Shown: positions 18,130 through 27,262, counted from the first letter of the stretch. The stretch is 64,000 nt of DNA from Bacteroidales bacterium (GCA_017561935.1 JAFZBE010000059.1:1-64000); one strand, 5' to 3'. Numbers and translations: made by a program. Notes: generated by a model not told the origin, from the letters alone.

Positions 18130-19155
18130 ATGAAAAAAATCCTTTTCGCAGCCGCTGCTGCACTGGTTCTCGCCGCATGTACGAAACCCAATCCCAATGC
18201 GTACATCATCAATGGTACCGTCGCAAACGCCGATGGTGAAACCGTTTATCTCCTCGCTGGCACCGACACTTTGGGTGTTGATGTGGTGAAGGATGGCACC
18301 TACAAGTTCGAAGGTGTAGTTGAATCGCCAAAGAATGCTACAACGTTTATCAGCAATAAGCTCTACGATGAATTGATCCTTGAGCCAGGTGTCATCAGCC
18401 AAAACATCGATAATCATGATGTATCAGGTACTCCGCTCAACGACGAAATGACAGAACTCAGTAATAAGATTATATCTATAATCAAGGAATTAGATGACGA
18501 AAATGCCAATCAGGATAGCCTGATGTCAATCTATAAGGCAATCTTCAGAGAAACGGCGGAAAAGCATGCAGGTAATCCATTGGGTCTGAAGTTCTTTGAA
18601 GAACTGGCCTACGAGATGACCAAGGCTCAACTTGACAGCGTGATTGCCCTCTATCCACTTTATGCAGCCGATCCCACGCTACAACAGATTTGCAAAACGA
18701 AAGCGAAGGAGGAGAAGACTGCTGTAGGTAAACCATATATTGAGGTTGTTGGTGTCGATGCCAAGAATGGTAAGGAGTCCAAGCTTTCCGACTATCTCGG
18801 CAAGGGTAAGCCAGTCATCGTCGATTTCTGGGCATCGTGGTGTGGTCCCTGCCGTGGCGAAATCAACAACTATCTGTCGAAGTATGCCAAAGAGTACAAG
18901 AATAAGGTCAACTTCTTAGGAATAGCAGTTTCGGAAAACAGTATTGAAGATACGCAAAAGGCAATGAGCGAACTTCCCATCTCTTGGCCAGTGATTTATA
19001 CAGGCGGTCGTAGTGAAGACTCTCCAGTCAATACTTACGGCATTTCGGGCATCCCGCACATCATTCTTCTTGCTCCCGATGGCACTATCCTTGCCCGCAA
19101 CATCCGTGGCACACAGATCAAGGAAGCTATCGACAAGGCTCTTGCAAAGAAATAA
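18130..19155 (+). CDS. TlpA-like thiol-disulfide oxidoreductase lipoprotein (DUF4369-like N-domain)
   Basis: A lipoprotein signal ends at LAAC (Cys17), so the protein is membrane-anchored outside the cytoplasm. Residues about 25-110 form a beta-rich domain resembling DUF4369 (INGTVANADGETVYLL). The thioredoxin/AhpC-TSA domain starts near residue 210 with the active site WCGPC (Cys238 and Cys241) and the cis-proline region GISGIPHI. This layout is common in Bacteroidetes and is thought to serve periplasmic disulfide reduction. The gene stands alone and has a strong terminator at 19208-19240. Confidence 0.9.
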   Translation: MKKILFAAAAALVLAACTKPNPNAYIINGTVANADGETVYLLAGTDTLGVDVVKDGTYKFEGVVESPKNATTFISNKLYDELILEPGVISQNIDNHDVSGTPLNDEMTELSNKIISIIKELDDENANQDSLMSIYKAIFRETAEKHAGNPLGLKFFEELAYEMTKAQLDSVIALYPLYAADPTLQQICKTKAKEEKTAVGKPYIEVVGVDAKNGKESKLSDYLGKGKPVIVDFWASWCGPCRGEINNYLSKYAKEYKNKVNFLGIAVSENSIEDTQKAMSELPISWPVIYTGGRSEDSPVNTYGISGIPHIILLAPDGTILARNIRGTQIKEAIDKALAKK

Positions 19156-19207
19156 GTGATTATCTTATCTGTTCTGATTAAAAATCTTTCCTTCTCTACA
19201 TATCATT

Positions 19208-19240
19208 CCCATCCGGCAACACCATGTCGGATGGGTTTTT
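19208..19240 (+). terminator. Rho-independent terminator
   Basis: An 11-bp stem (CCCATCCGGCA with TGTCGGATGGG, one G-T pair) closes a 6-base loop and is followed at once by five T residues. It lies 52 bp after the TlpA-like gene. Confidence 0.93.
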
Positions 19241-19292
19241 CTATCTCTATTCAATCAATTTCTGTTATATATAGTTTACAAAACACAACCTT

Positions 19293-19368
19293 AACTAAAT
19301 TATTTAGTTGAAAAATATCATTATTAACTAAAATTATTCGTTCAAAACTAAATTATTTAGTTAATTTG
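19293..19368 (+). promoter_or_regulatory. Palindromic operators and promoter of the blaI-blaR1 pair
   Basis: Two identical 17-bp palindromes, AACTAAATTATTTAGTT, lie at 19293-19309 and 19346-19362, with a degenerate copy at 19326-19342 (13 of 17 bases match). The downstream copy overlaps a near-consensus -7 element, TTAATTTG, at 19361-19368. A dimeric winged-helix repressor of the BlaI/MecI family bound here would block polymerase, so autoregulation by the downstream repressor is the simplest reading. Confidence 0.8.
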
Positions 19369-19429
19369 CATCGTCAAACAGAAAGAAACAACTGTTTCCT
19401 TGTCAAACAGCATAAACAAACGAGAAAAA

Positions 19430-19798
19430 ATGAAACAAGAACTCACCGCGAAAGAGGAAGAGGCCATGAACATCTTCTGGCAACATGGACCTCAGTTCGT
19501 CAAAGAGATGATCGCCTTCTACGATGATCCCAAACCACATATCAATACGCTATCTACCGTTGTACGTACGCTCGAAGAGAAAGGCTACGTGGCACACAAA
19601 AGCATCGGCACATCTTATCAGTACTATGCCGTGATTAGCGATGAGCAATACCACAAACGCACGCTTTCGTCAGTCATCAGCCGCTACTTCCGTGGGTCGT
19701 ACGTCAATGCCATCTCCGCGCTGGTCACCGAAGAGAAGGTGTCGGTCGAGGAACTCAAGGAACTGATTGATCAGGTGGAGAAAAGTAATAAAGGCTAA
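19430..19798 (+). CDS. blaI: BlaI/MecI/CopY family transcriptional repressor
   Basis: This is a winged-helix repressor of 122 residues. The N-terminal LTAKEEEAMNIFWQHGPQFV and the recognition-helix region NTLSTVVRTLEEKGYV match the family, and the C-terminal helices form the dimerisation and cleavage region. A frame with an earlier TTG start (19400) exists, but the ATG at 19430, preceded by CGAGAAAAA, gives the canonical start MKQELTAKEE. The palindromes upstream are its likely operators, and the downstream gene encodes the membrane protease that would inactivate it. Target genes outside the pair are unknown; no beta-lactamase is nearby. Confidence 0.92.
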   Translation: MKQELTAKEEEAMNIFWQHGPQFVKEMIAFYDDPKPHINTLSTVVRTLEEKGYVAHKSIGTSYQYYAVISDEQYHKRTLSSVISRYFRGSYVNAISALVTEEKVSVEELKELIDQVEKSNKG

Positions 19799-19852
19799 CC
19801 CTCAAACCCTCAAACTCTCAAACTCTCAAACCCCTCAAACTCTCAACCCCCA
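19799..19852 (+). repeat. CTCAAAC micro-repeat tract
   Basis: The spacer between blaI and the blaR1-like gene is almost pure C/T/A on this strand and contains five copies of CTCAAAC plus one CTCAACC, at spacings of 7-9 bases. It has no open frame. A similar, more diverged tract lies at 52878-52938. Confidence 0.75.
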
Positions 19853-19863
19853 ACAAGAACACT

Positions 19864-21438
19864 ATGGGTACATTCTTCGCATATATACTCAAGACAGCAT
19901 TCTTTCTGATTGTCTATTATCTGTTCTACAAGCTGCTATTGAGCCGCGAGACCTTCCATCGCTTCAATCGCGTGGCACTGGTCAGCCTACTATTGCTTAG
20001 CTTTATCCTTCCCCTGGTAGAATCCTTCTTGCATGTTGGAAACGACAATGGGGTAGGACTTGTAGAGATTGGCGAACTAATGGCCATGGGCACTTTGGTC
20101 GTGGATGGAGAAGCTACAGCCATGCACACCTCGCACCTGGTGATTGCTGTGTTGATGCTCGTCTATCTGCTCGGCATCGTGTTCTTCACACTACGCAGTC
20201 TTATTTCCTACATCAGCTTGGCAAGGATGCTTCGAAAAGGGGAGAGGCAAACACTCGAAGATGGAAACACGCTGCTACTACACGACGATAAGAATGCACC
20301 TTTCAGCTGGATGCATTACATCGTAGTGAATAAGGAAGACATGAATGAAAGCGGTGATGCTATCATCAAACACGAATTGGGACATATCCGCAATCACCAC
20401 ACGCTTGACCTTATCCTCACCGAAGTTGCACTCATCCTGCAATGGTTCAACCCTGCCATCTGGCTCATGCGTCGCGAACTGCAGGCTATTCACGAATATG
20501 AGGCCGATGAAGCGGTATTGGATCAAGGCATAGATGCAAAATCATATCAACTCCTACTAATTAAAAAAGCTGCTGGTAGCCGACTGCAATCAATTACCAA
20601 CAGCTTGCACCAAAGTTCAATTAAAAAACGTATCACTATGATGCTAAAGAAAAAATCAAATCCGTGGGCACGTGCCAAGTATCTGCTCGCACTGCCAGTG
20701 GCTGCCCTCAGTGTAGCCGTGTTGTCAACACCGAAAGCCTCGGCTCTCTCCAATGAGATTTCCGAGTGCAAAGTTAGTGAGTTTTTCGCAAACAACCAAA
20801 TTCCTGGCGAAGAAAATGCTCCACAAGCTGCAATTACCATCCGAAATGACGATTTGAACGATATCGTTTTCATCGTAGATGGCAAAAGAGTGACAAGCAT
20901 CGACCATCTCAACCCCGAGTCGATTAAGAGTATCGAGGTCTTGAAGGACGAAGCCTCCATTGCCAAATACGCTGACAAATATGATGTCGGCAATGCCAAA
21001 GGTGTAATCATCGTCACTTCAAAGAACCCGGCCCCAACTGCCACAGGCAAGTTAGTCTATTTTGAGGACCCCAAACAAGCCACAGGCGCTTTTGTAGTCG
21101 ATATTGCCTATGACAAGGTAGATGAAATGCCTGAGTATCCCGGCGGCCCGAACGCCATGATGCAGTTCATCATGCAAAACATCAAATATCCCGAACAGAT
21201 GAAGAACGACAGCATCGAAGGTCGGGTAGTGCTCTCGTTCGTCGTACAGAAGGATGGCAGTATCACAAATGTCGAAGAGCTGCAATCTCCTCATCCTGTC
21301 CTCACCGACGAGGCCATGCGCATCGTGAAGGCCATGCCTAATTGGAAGCCAGGCAAGGTGAACGGCCAAGCTGTCCCAGTGAAGTTCACTTTGCCACTTT
21401 CGTTCAAACTGACGCACGAACACAAGGAGTCCAAATAA
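19864..21438 (+). CDS. BlaR1-type M56 metallopeptidase with plug-like and TonB C-terminal domains
   Basis: This is a membrane sensor-protease expected to cleave the BlaI-type repressor. Helices lie at about 7-27, 36-53, 90-110 and 282-300. The zinc motif HELGH is at 170-174, with a third ligand probably in AIHEYEADEAVLD. After the last helix the chain is periplasmic. Residues about 335-390 resemble the SusC/TonB-receptor plug signature (IVDGKRV, SIEVLKDEAS, GVIIVTSK), and residues about 425-524 form a TonB C-terminal domain (YPGGPNAMMQFI, GRVVLSFVVQKDGS). There is no penicillin-binding sensor domain, so the signal is probably not a beta-lactam. A terminator follows at 21461. Confidence 0.88.
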   Translation: MGTFFAYILKTAFFLIVYYLFYKLLLSRETFHRFNRVALVSLLLLSFILPLVESFLHVGNDNGVGLVEIGELMAMGTLVVDGEATAMHTSHLVIAVLMLVYLLGIVFFTLRSLISYISLARMLRKGERQTLEDGNTLLLHDDKNAPFSWMHYIVVNKEDMNESGDAIIKHELGHIRNHHTLDLILTEVALILQWFNPAIWLMRRELQAIHEYEADEAVLDQGIDAKSYQLLLIKKAAGSRLQSITNSLHQSSIKKRITMMLKKKSNPWARAKYLLALPVAALSVAVLSTPKASALSNEISECKVSEFFANNQIPGEENAPQAAITIRNDDLNDIVFIVDGKRVTSIDHLNPESIKSIEVLKDEASIAKYADKYDVGNAKGVIIVTSKNPAPTATGKLVYFEDPKQATGAFVVDIAYDKVDEMPEYPGGPNAMMQFIMQNIKYPEQMKNDSIEGRVVLSFVVQKDGSITNVEELQSPHPVLTDEAMRIVKAMPNWKPGKVNGQAVPVKFTLPLSFKLTHEHKESK

Positions 21439-21460
21439 GGTCAAGTCGAATGAAAAAGAA

Positions 21461-21489
21461 ACGGGGGAATGAAAATTTCCTCCGTTTTT
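21461..21489 (+). terminator. Rho-independent terminator after the blaR1-like gene
   Basis: The stem ACGGGGGAA pairs with TTCCTCCGT (one G-T pair) around a 7-base loop and runs into TTTTT. It begins 22 bp after the stop codon. Confidence 0.85.
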
Positions 21490-21490
21490 C

Positions 21491-21521
21491 TTTGTAGATT
21501 CAAAATAAGAGTGTATCTTTG
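21491..21521 (+). promoter_or_regulatory. Bacteroidetes-type promoter
   Basis: TTTG at 21491-21494, 19 bp, then TATCTTTG at 21514-21521. The start of transcription would be near 21,528, about 57 bp before the chosen ATG at 21585. Confidence 0.75.
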
Positions 21522-21584
21522 CGGCGCTAAAAACGAAATAAACTACTATTGTTAATCAAAATCACTAATTAAATGTTCATAATA

Positions 21585-22715
21585 ATGAAAAAAGCCTTTA
21601 TGAATATATGTTTCGCCGCTTCAACGATTGTTGCTTCGTTGTTCGGCACAACACTCTCGGCACAAAGCATTGAGCAGTCTATGCGTCCATGGGATGCAGG
21701 AAAACTTACTTGGGATGAATTCCTGGGCGAAGCAAAAGGCGACACAGCCATCAATATGTTTTCTTGGAATACAGAGTATAGCCAAGGCAAGCAGAAGATA
21801 GGCAACACCACCTATACCTATCCCAAGTTCACCACCTACTTCGATCAGACGGAGTCATGGACGCTTCCGCAGTTCAAGACCGATGTCATGCTTCAGTATA
21901 ATCAGCTGTTGTTCGATATGTTGGAACTCTACAGCCGTCGTGCTACCATCGAACTGAATAAGAATACCGATTACACTTACCAACAGCTGCGTTCATTCTA
22001 TCGCCGCCAGTTCGACAAGCGTGCCAGGGAGATCAGGGAAGAAACCCGCAATGGCACCGATGGAACAAAGCTGCCCTATTATGCTGCCGACATTGCCCTC
22101 GACCTTGAGCGTACCTACTTCGATCCCGTGCAGGTGCTCGACAATACCACTCAGCATTTCTCTGCCGAAATATACGTCGGCGCCAGTTCGCATTTCCCGA
22201 TCTCCGACTATTACGCGAATTCCTTTGGTGTCAACATGGGCTTTGGCTTGGGATGGAAACGACACCTATGGGGCATGGATTTGTCGTTGGGATTCAGTGG
22301 CGATGCCAAGCAGGATGTCTGGACTCATAACGGATGGATCTATGAGGGAGAATCGCTCAACTTCTATCAAGTCTATCTGACCTATGCCTATCTGGCTTCA
22401 CAAAACACCAGCTTCCAGACATTCCCCTTCGTCGGTGTCGGTGTGAATGGCTTTAGCCATCCACTCGGCAAGGACAACGATAATGCCGATCCCGAGAAGG
22501 ATGGCTTCTCGCTTTGCGCAGGTATGATGTTCGACATCTTCCTCAATCGTCGCGTCAACATCAATTCGGCATTCTCGAACGATCTGGCTGATGTGGGTTA
22601 TCGTGCCATCCGCGTCAAGCCCTATTTCAGCATGACCTACTACAACGATATCGGATGGACTCCCGCCCTCAACCTTAACATCTCGTTCAACTGGGGCGGT
22701 TACACCTTACGATAA
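21585..22715 (+). CDS. Secreted protein of unknown function, possible outer-membrane barrel
   Basis: I do not recognise a characterised family. An ATG also exists at 21573, but the ATG at 21585 gives a standard signal peptide (MKKAFMNICFAASTIVASLF, cleavage after LSA). The mature N-terminus has RPWDAGKLTWDEFLGEA, a pattern like the LTW-x-x-F-x-G start of DUF922-type proteins, and later LLFDMLELYSRRATIELNK, where DUF922 relatives have a helix with a possible metal site. No HExxH is present. The C-terminal 180 residues alternate polar and aromatic strands (FGVNMGFGLGW, SMTYYNDIGW, LNLNISFNWGGY), which suggests a small beta-barrel. It is monocistronic, with its own promoter and terminator. Confidence 0.6.
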   Translation: MKKAFMNICFAASTIVASLFGTTLSAQSIEQSMRPWDAGKLTWDEFLGEAKGDTAINMFSWNTEYSQGKQKIGNTTYTYPKFTTYFDQTESWTLPQFKTDVMLQYNQLLFDMLELYSRRATIELNKNTDYTYQQLRSFYRRQFDKRAREIREETRNGTDGTKLPYYAADIALDLERTYFDPVQVLDNTTQHFSAEIYVGASSHFPISDYYANSFGVNMGFGLGWKRHLWGMDLSLGFSGDAKQDVWTHNGWIYEGESLNFYQVYLTYAYLASQNTSFQTFPFVGVGVNGFSHPLGKDNDNADPEKDGFSLCAGMMFDIFLNRRVNINSAFSNDLADVGYRAIRVKPYFSMTYYNDIGWTPALNLNISFNWGGYTLR

Positions 22716-22734
22716 CTGAATATTTTTAAAAAAT

Positions 22735-22776
22735 ACCCACTCGACATAAACTAAAATCGAGTGGGTTACTTTTTTT
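22735..22776. terminator. Strong terminator between convergent genes
   Basis: Perfect 10-bp arms ACCCACTCGA and TCGAGTGGGT close a 12-base loop and are followed on the plus strand by TACTTTTTTT. On the minus strand the trailing sequence is ATTTTTTAAAAATA, so it can also serve the SusD gene that ends at 22831. Confidence 0.9.
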
Positions 22777-22830
22777 CTCTAATTCGCAAATTCGTGATAA
22801 AAATACTTGCGAAGCGATCAGTGAAAAGTA

Positions 22831-24477
22831 TCAGTAGCCGGGATTCTGTACCATATTCGGATTGAGGCTGAGCACATCGCCCGTAATAGGGAAGACCGTA
22901 GTGTAGCCCGTGTTGTCCACAACTGCATTCATTCGGTTATCGTAGGGCTCGGTGAACTTGCCGAAACGGATAAGGTCGTTGCGACGCCAACCTTCCCACA
23001 TAAGTTCCAGCAGACGTTCGGTGAGCAAGTTGTCTAGCGTGGCTTCACGTAGTTTTTCATGCACACGACTGCGGACAAGGTCCAGCTCCTCCTGACCGCT
23101 GCCACCATTGCGCACCTTGGCCTCGGCTTGCATCAACAACACATCGGCATAGCGGAACAGTACGATGTCGTTGTTTTGCAAAGTGCCGTCCTCCGATGCC
23201 GTGAAGTCAGTCTCATACTTTGCCATGCGTGCTCCACCATTGCGTTCGAAGAGGGAGCCTGTCAGGTTTTCGGCTACCTCGAGTGGATGATACACCAGTA
23301 CGTTGCCGTAGCCATCGTTCACCTTCTGACCCTTGACGAGCACGGTGTCGGAATGGAAGTTGAAATAGTACCGTGAGTCGATTTCTCCAGGATCACGCTT
23401 GCTGGGATTATCTTCAGTGATACCGTAGGCATTCATGGTGCTGATAGTTGCACAGGTGCCGTTCTCGGTGCCCCAACCGATTGCTCCACCATGAGCGGCA
23501 TGAAGGCTGCGGAAGATATAATGGAAGCGATTGTTGTAGAGGGTATTGTCCATTGGTATGACAAAGATGTTCTCCTTCGAGCCTTCGTTGTGAATGGAGA
23601 AGTTCGTGCCGTAATACTCCTCCAATCGATAACCCAAGTCATAGATCTCCTGACAATAATACACGACTGTTTCCCAAGCATTAAGATCTTTATCATCTAC
23701 GATAAAGTTGAGTTTTCGGCCATTGGGACGAATACCATCGGTCCAATCGTCATCGCAATAGATCTCGGCATTCAGGGCAAGCTTGGCCAAAAGGAAATAC
23801 GCTGCAGGACGGGTAAAACGTCCGTAATAGTCGCCCAATTCGTTGCTACGTTCATTCTTCAGGTAAGGAGCCACTTCTTGCAGTTCGTTGAAGATAAAGC
23901 GGAACACTTCGCTACGGGTGCTCTGGCGGATGTCGGACACCGGAGTATTGTAGTCGGTCACCAGCGGGATGTTGCCAAACATGTCCATCGTATAGAAATA
24001 GAACATGGCACGTAGTCCTCGCACTTCGGCGGTGAATGCCTCGTATTGCTCGTTGGTAAGCACCAGGCGATAACGATAGCGGTCGATGAAATAGAGCGAA
24101 CGATTGCAACGCGAGATTACCTCGTAGAGATATTTCCAAGTGCTGCTCAATTCGCCATCTGATGCCGTCCACTTGTGATTGTATAGTCGGTTCCAGAAGC
24201 CACCATCGTCCCAGTCGGCACCACGCACAGGCATCATCTGCTCGTCGGTGGTCACTGAATTCCAGTCATAGACGCCACGTATCGTACCTTGCAGGCCATG
24301 GCTCGGACTACTGCCACCTATATAATTATAAAGGTCACCCACCAGGTCGCGTTCGATATATGCTACCGAAGTGTAGGCATCGGCCTCCTCGACCTCTCCT
24401 TTGGGATATTCATCGAGGCAAGAGGTCAGCGTCATGCCTGCCATTGTCGTAACAAGAATCAAAAAATATCGTTTCAC
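22831..24477 (-). CDS. SusD/RagB-like outer-membrane glycan-binding lipoprotein
   Basis: SusD-like proteins sit on the cell surface as lids over SusC porins and capture oligosaccharides. The lipobox is LTSC before LDEYPKGEVEE. TPR-like helices and the C-terminal segment with LLTERLLELMWEGWRRNDLI are diagnostic of the family. There is no early ATG. The frame begins with TTG at 24486 and a GTG at 24477 gives VKRYFLILVTTMAGMTLTSC, the usual signal; the GTG start is preferred. An internal ATG would shorten the signal too much. It lies downstream of its SusC partner in the same transcript, 42 bp after the SusC stop. Confidence 0.9.
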   Translation of the reverse strand: MKRYFLILVTTMAGMTLTSCLDEYPKGEVEEADAYTSVAYIERDLVGDLYNYIGGSSPSHGLQGTIRGVYDWNSVTTDEQMMPVRGADWDDGGFWNRLYNHKWTASDGELSSTWKYLYEVISRCNRSLYFIDRYRYRLVLTNEQYEAFTAEVRGLRAMFYFYTMDMFGNIPLVTDYNTPVSDIRQSTRSEVFRFIFNELQEVAPYLKNERSNELGDYYGRFTRPAAYFLLAKLALNAEIYCDDDWTDGIRPNGRKLNFIVDDKDLNAWETVVYYCQEIYDLGYRLEEYYGTNFSIHNEGSKENIFVIPMDNTLYNNRFHYIFRSLHAAHGGAIGWGTENGTCATISTMNAYGITEDNPSKRDPGEIDSRYYFNFHSDTVLVKGQKVNDGYGNVLVYHPLEVAENLTGSLFERNGGARMAKYETDFTASEDGTLQNNDIVLFRYADVLLMQAEAKVRNGGSGQEELDLVRSRVHEKLREATLDNLLTERLLELMWEGWRRNDLIRFGKFTEPYDNRMNAVVDNTGYTTVFPITGDVLSLNPNMVQNPGY

Positions 24478-24519
24478 AACAATCAATTGTTATTTGTTAA
24501 TTATTAATTGTTAATTGAT

Positions 24520-27234
24520 TCAGAACTGAATGCTGAACCCTAAGCTATAAGAACGATAGGGAGGATAGCTACGCTTGTCGTCGATGCCCATGGTGCTATT
24601 CACGGCAAAGCTGTTGATCATCGGAGTCAAACCGCTGTAGCCGGTGATGGTTGCCAGGTTGTTGATCGAAAGCGACAGGCGCAGGGCGTTAATGTAACGG
24701 GTCAGCAACTTCTCGGGGAATGTATATCCCACGGTGAGGTAGTCGAAGTTAAGGTAGTCGCCACGCTCCAACCAATAGTCGGTGGCCGTCTGGTCATAGA
24801 TGTTATACTGGGGCGCATCGGTTAGCACATTGTAGTCGGGAAAGCCTCGCATGTTCATATACGAAAGGCTTGTGCCATTGTAGATCTTGTGTCCGAAGGC
24901 ACCGTTCATCTGCAGCGAGATGTCGAAGTCGAAGTATCGGAAGCTGATGTTCGAGCCCAAGGTCCATTTCGGGGTAGCTTGTCCAGCGATGTAGCGGTCG
25001 CCACCGTCCTCGATGTTGATGCGTCCGTTGCCGTCAAGATCCTCTATTTCGTAGCATGTGGTCCCATCGAACTCCGTCTTCAAGCCCAGGCAGTGGGGCA
25101 GATAGAAGACACCCAACGGTTGTCCGACAATCTGATAGACGATGTTGTTGTTGCCGCCATGGAATCCAGCGCCATTCAGGCTTGCAATGCTCGACATGTC
25201 AGGCGCTGAGAAATAAGTGCCGTTGTAATTGCCGCTCAGCGAGATGAGTTTATTCTTCTGGTACGACATATTGAGGTTGATGTTGAGCTCCATGTCACGC
25301 TTATGAATTGGCGTGTAGCCGATTCCCATCTCGAAGCCCTTGTTGCTCATACGGCCCAGGTTGGCAAGCATCTTGTCGAAGGTGTAGGGTGGCACAGGCA
25401 CATCGTAGAGATAAAGCATGTCGTGAGTTTTCGAATGATAATACTCGACTGTCAGCACCACCAGATTCTTGAAGAAGCCCATGTCGGCACCGATGTTGTA
25501 CGAGCTGCGACGTTCCCAATGCAGATCGGGATTGGGGTTGGTCTTCGGTGTGTAGGTAACTACTGAATTGCCGTACCAGGGCACAAGTCCAGTAGGATAT
25601 AGCAAAGCCAAGGTGTTGTAGGCCGTGATGCCACCCAGGTTACCCGAGATGCCCGAACCTGCACGAAGCTTCAGCTGGCTGAGCCAATCAAAGTCTTCGA
25701 AGAAAGATTCCTTGCGCAAATCCCATGTAGCCGACAGCGAGGGGAAGAGTCCCCATTTGTGGTCGTCGGCGAACATCGAACTGCCATCCACACGCGCATT
25801 TACGGTGAACGTATATTTGTCCATCAGGCGGTAATCGACCTGAGTCAGGAACGAGAGCAGGGCATCGTTCGAATAGCTGCTTCCCGTGGCGCCATATTGC
25901 CGCATGCTGCCCGCCGCAAGATTATTGTTGGTCACAGAGTTATGGCTCAATCCCCTCACCGTAGCATTGAAGGCCGTAATGGTGTGCGATTGATATTCGG
26001 TCATCTGCTTCACGGCAATGTGATGCACGTCCCAATCATGTGTCCAGTTGACAGCGATGTTGCCCAGCCACGCTTCAGTCTTGGTCTCAGAGCGATCAGC
26101 CTGTCCGTGTGCCCAAACCCAGGTGGGCTTGAACTGCGAGTTCTCGGACGAGATGAACGAATAGGAACCGAAGGCAGTCACATTCCATTCCTTGCCGATG
26201 CGATAGTTGAGCTTGATGTGTGAGTTGAAGGTCAGGATCTTGTCCTTGTCCTCTTCGGCAAGCAAGGCCAGCGGATTGTTGATCTGTGTGGCATTGATGT
26301 TCCAGTCCCAGCCACCGTTGGCATTGCGGCCATTGGGATAGGTGGGGTTCTGTGAGGCTGCCGAATAGAATAGTTTCTGTTCGTCGAAGATATCGTTGTT
26401 GCGCTGGCTGCTGCCCACCACGCCGAGATCAATGGTCATAATGTCGTCGAAGGCCTGTTGCGACACGTCGAGCTTGGCAGCGAAATTGTGGTACCCGTTG
26501 TTCCTGATTACCGTGTTCTCGCCCATGTAGGCCAATGAAGCGCGATATTGCTGTTTGTCGCTGCCACCGCTGAAGGCGATATGATGGTTCTGTGCAAAGC
26601 CAGTGCGGCGTAGGGCACGCTGGAAGTCGGTGTCGTTGCCGCCATCCACATAGGGCTTATGCAGTTGTCGCGCCGTAGCTACATACTCGTTGGCGTCGAG
26701 CATGTCGAGTTGCTTGTAGGCTGATTCGAAGCCTATGTTGCCGTCATACGAGATGTGGAATTGTGCACCCTGCCCTTTTTTGGTGGTCACCAAAATCACA
26801 CCAGAAGCACCCTGCGAGCCGTAGGGAGCAGTCTCGGCCGCATTCTTGAGGATGGTGAAGCTCTCGATATCGGCAGGATAGATGCCCGAGAGGGCTGAAA
26901 GGTTGCTATAGACGCCATCGATGATTACCAACGGTTCGTTACCACCGGTCAACGAGGTTGTGCCACGCAGACGCACACTGTTCAACATTGCCATGCGATT
27001 GGCACCCGATGTCTGCACATTCAAGCCAGCAGCCTGTCCCGTAAGTGCTTGCAGGGAATTGGTCATCAGACCACGGTTCATCCTCTTCTGGTCGATGACT
27101 ACGGTCGAACCGCCAATGTGGCGTGTACTGTCTTCCGACAAAACAAAACTACGATTCTGTGCCTCAAGCCCAGTCGTGACAATCAATGACAAGAGAAGAC
27201 ATAAGGTAATCTTTCGTTTCGAAATAGTTTTCAT
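24520..27234 (-). CDS. SusC/RagA-like TonB-dependent receptor (short form)
   Basis: This is an outer-membrane beta-barrel importer for oligosaccharides or peptides, energised by TonB. The signal peptide ends near GLEAQ. The plug domain follows almost at once: GQAAGLNVQTSGAN, then LVIIDGVYSN, IESFTILKNAAE and GVILVTTKKG. The barrel ends RSYSLGFSIQF with a terminal phenylalanine. At 904 residues it is about 100 shorter than typical SusC because the N-terminal carboxypeptidase-like regulatory domain is missing. No enzymes, sigma factor or sensor are encoded next to the pair, so its substrate cannot be guessed. Confidence 0.92.
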   Translation of the reverse strand: MKTISKRKITLCLLLSLIVTTGLEAQNRSFVLSEDSTRHIGGSTVVIDQKRMNRGLMTNSLQALTGQAAGLNVQTSGANRMAMLNSVRLRGTTSLTGGNEPLVIIDGVYSNLSALSGIYPADIESFTILKNAAETAPYGSQGASGVILVTTKKGQGAQFHISYDGNIGFESAYKQLDMLDANEYVATARQLHKPYVDGGNDTDFQRALRRTGFAQNHHIAFSGGSDKQQYRASLAYMGENTVIRNNGYHNFAAKLDVSQQAFDDIMTIDLGVVGSSQRNNDIFDEQKLFYSAASQNPTYPNGRNANGGWDWNINATQINNPLALLAEEDKDKILTFNSHIKLNYRIGKEWNVTAFGSYSFISSENSQFKPTWVWAHGQADRSETKTEAWLGNIAVNWTHDWDVHHIAVKQMTEYQSHTITAFNATVRGLSHNSVTNNNLAAGSMRQYGATGSSYSNDALLSFLTQVDYRLMDKYTFTVNARVDGSSMFADDHKWGLFPSLSATWDLRKESFFEDFDWLSQLKLRAGSGISGNLGGITAYNTLALLYPTGLVPWYGNSVVTYTPKTNPNPDLHWERRSSYNIGADMGFFKNLVVLTVEYYHSKTHDMLYLYDVPVPPYTFDKMLANLGRMSNKGFEMGIGYTPIHKRDMELNINLNMSYQKNKLISLSGNYNGTYFSAPDMSSIASLNGAGFHGGNNNIVYQIVGQPLGVFYLPHCLGLKTEFDGTTCYEIEDLDGNGRINIEDGGDRYIAGQATPKWTLGSNISFRYFDFDISLQMNGAFGHKIYNGTSLSYMNMRGFPDYNVLTDAPQYNIYDQTATDYWLERGDYLNFDYLTVGYTFPEKLLTRYINALRLSLSINNLATITGYSGLTPMINSFAVNSTMGIDDKRSYPPYRSYSLGFSIQF

Positions 27235-27262
27235 AGTAGAAATATTGTTGCTATTTTCGTTG

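Noticed and set aside
19799..19852. CRISPR-like array
   Set aside because: Units are 7 bases with 0-2-base spacing, no unique spacers and no cas genes.
19864..21438. Beta-lactam resistance sensor
   Set aside because: No penicillin-binding domain and no beta-lactamase in the window; only the M56 protease part is BlaR1-like.
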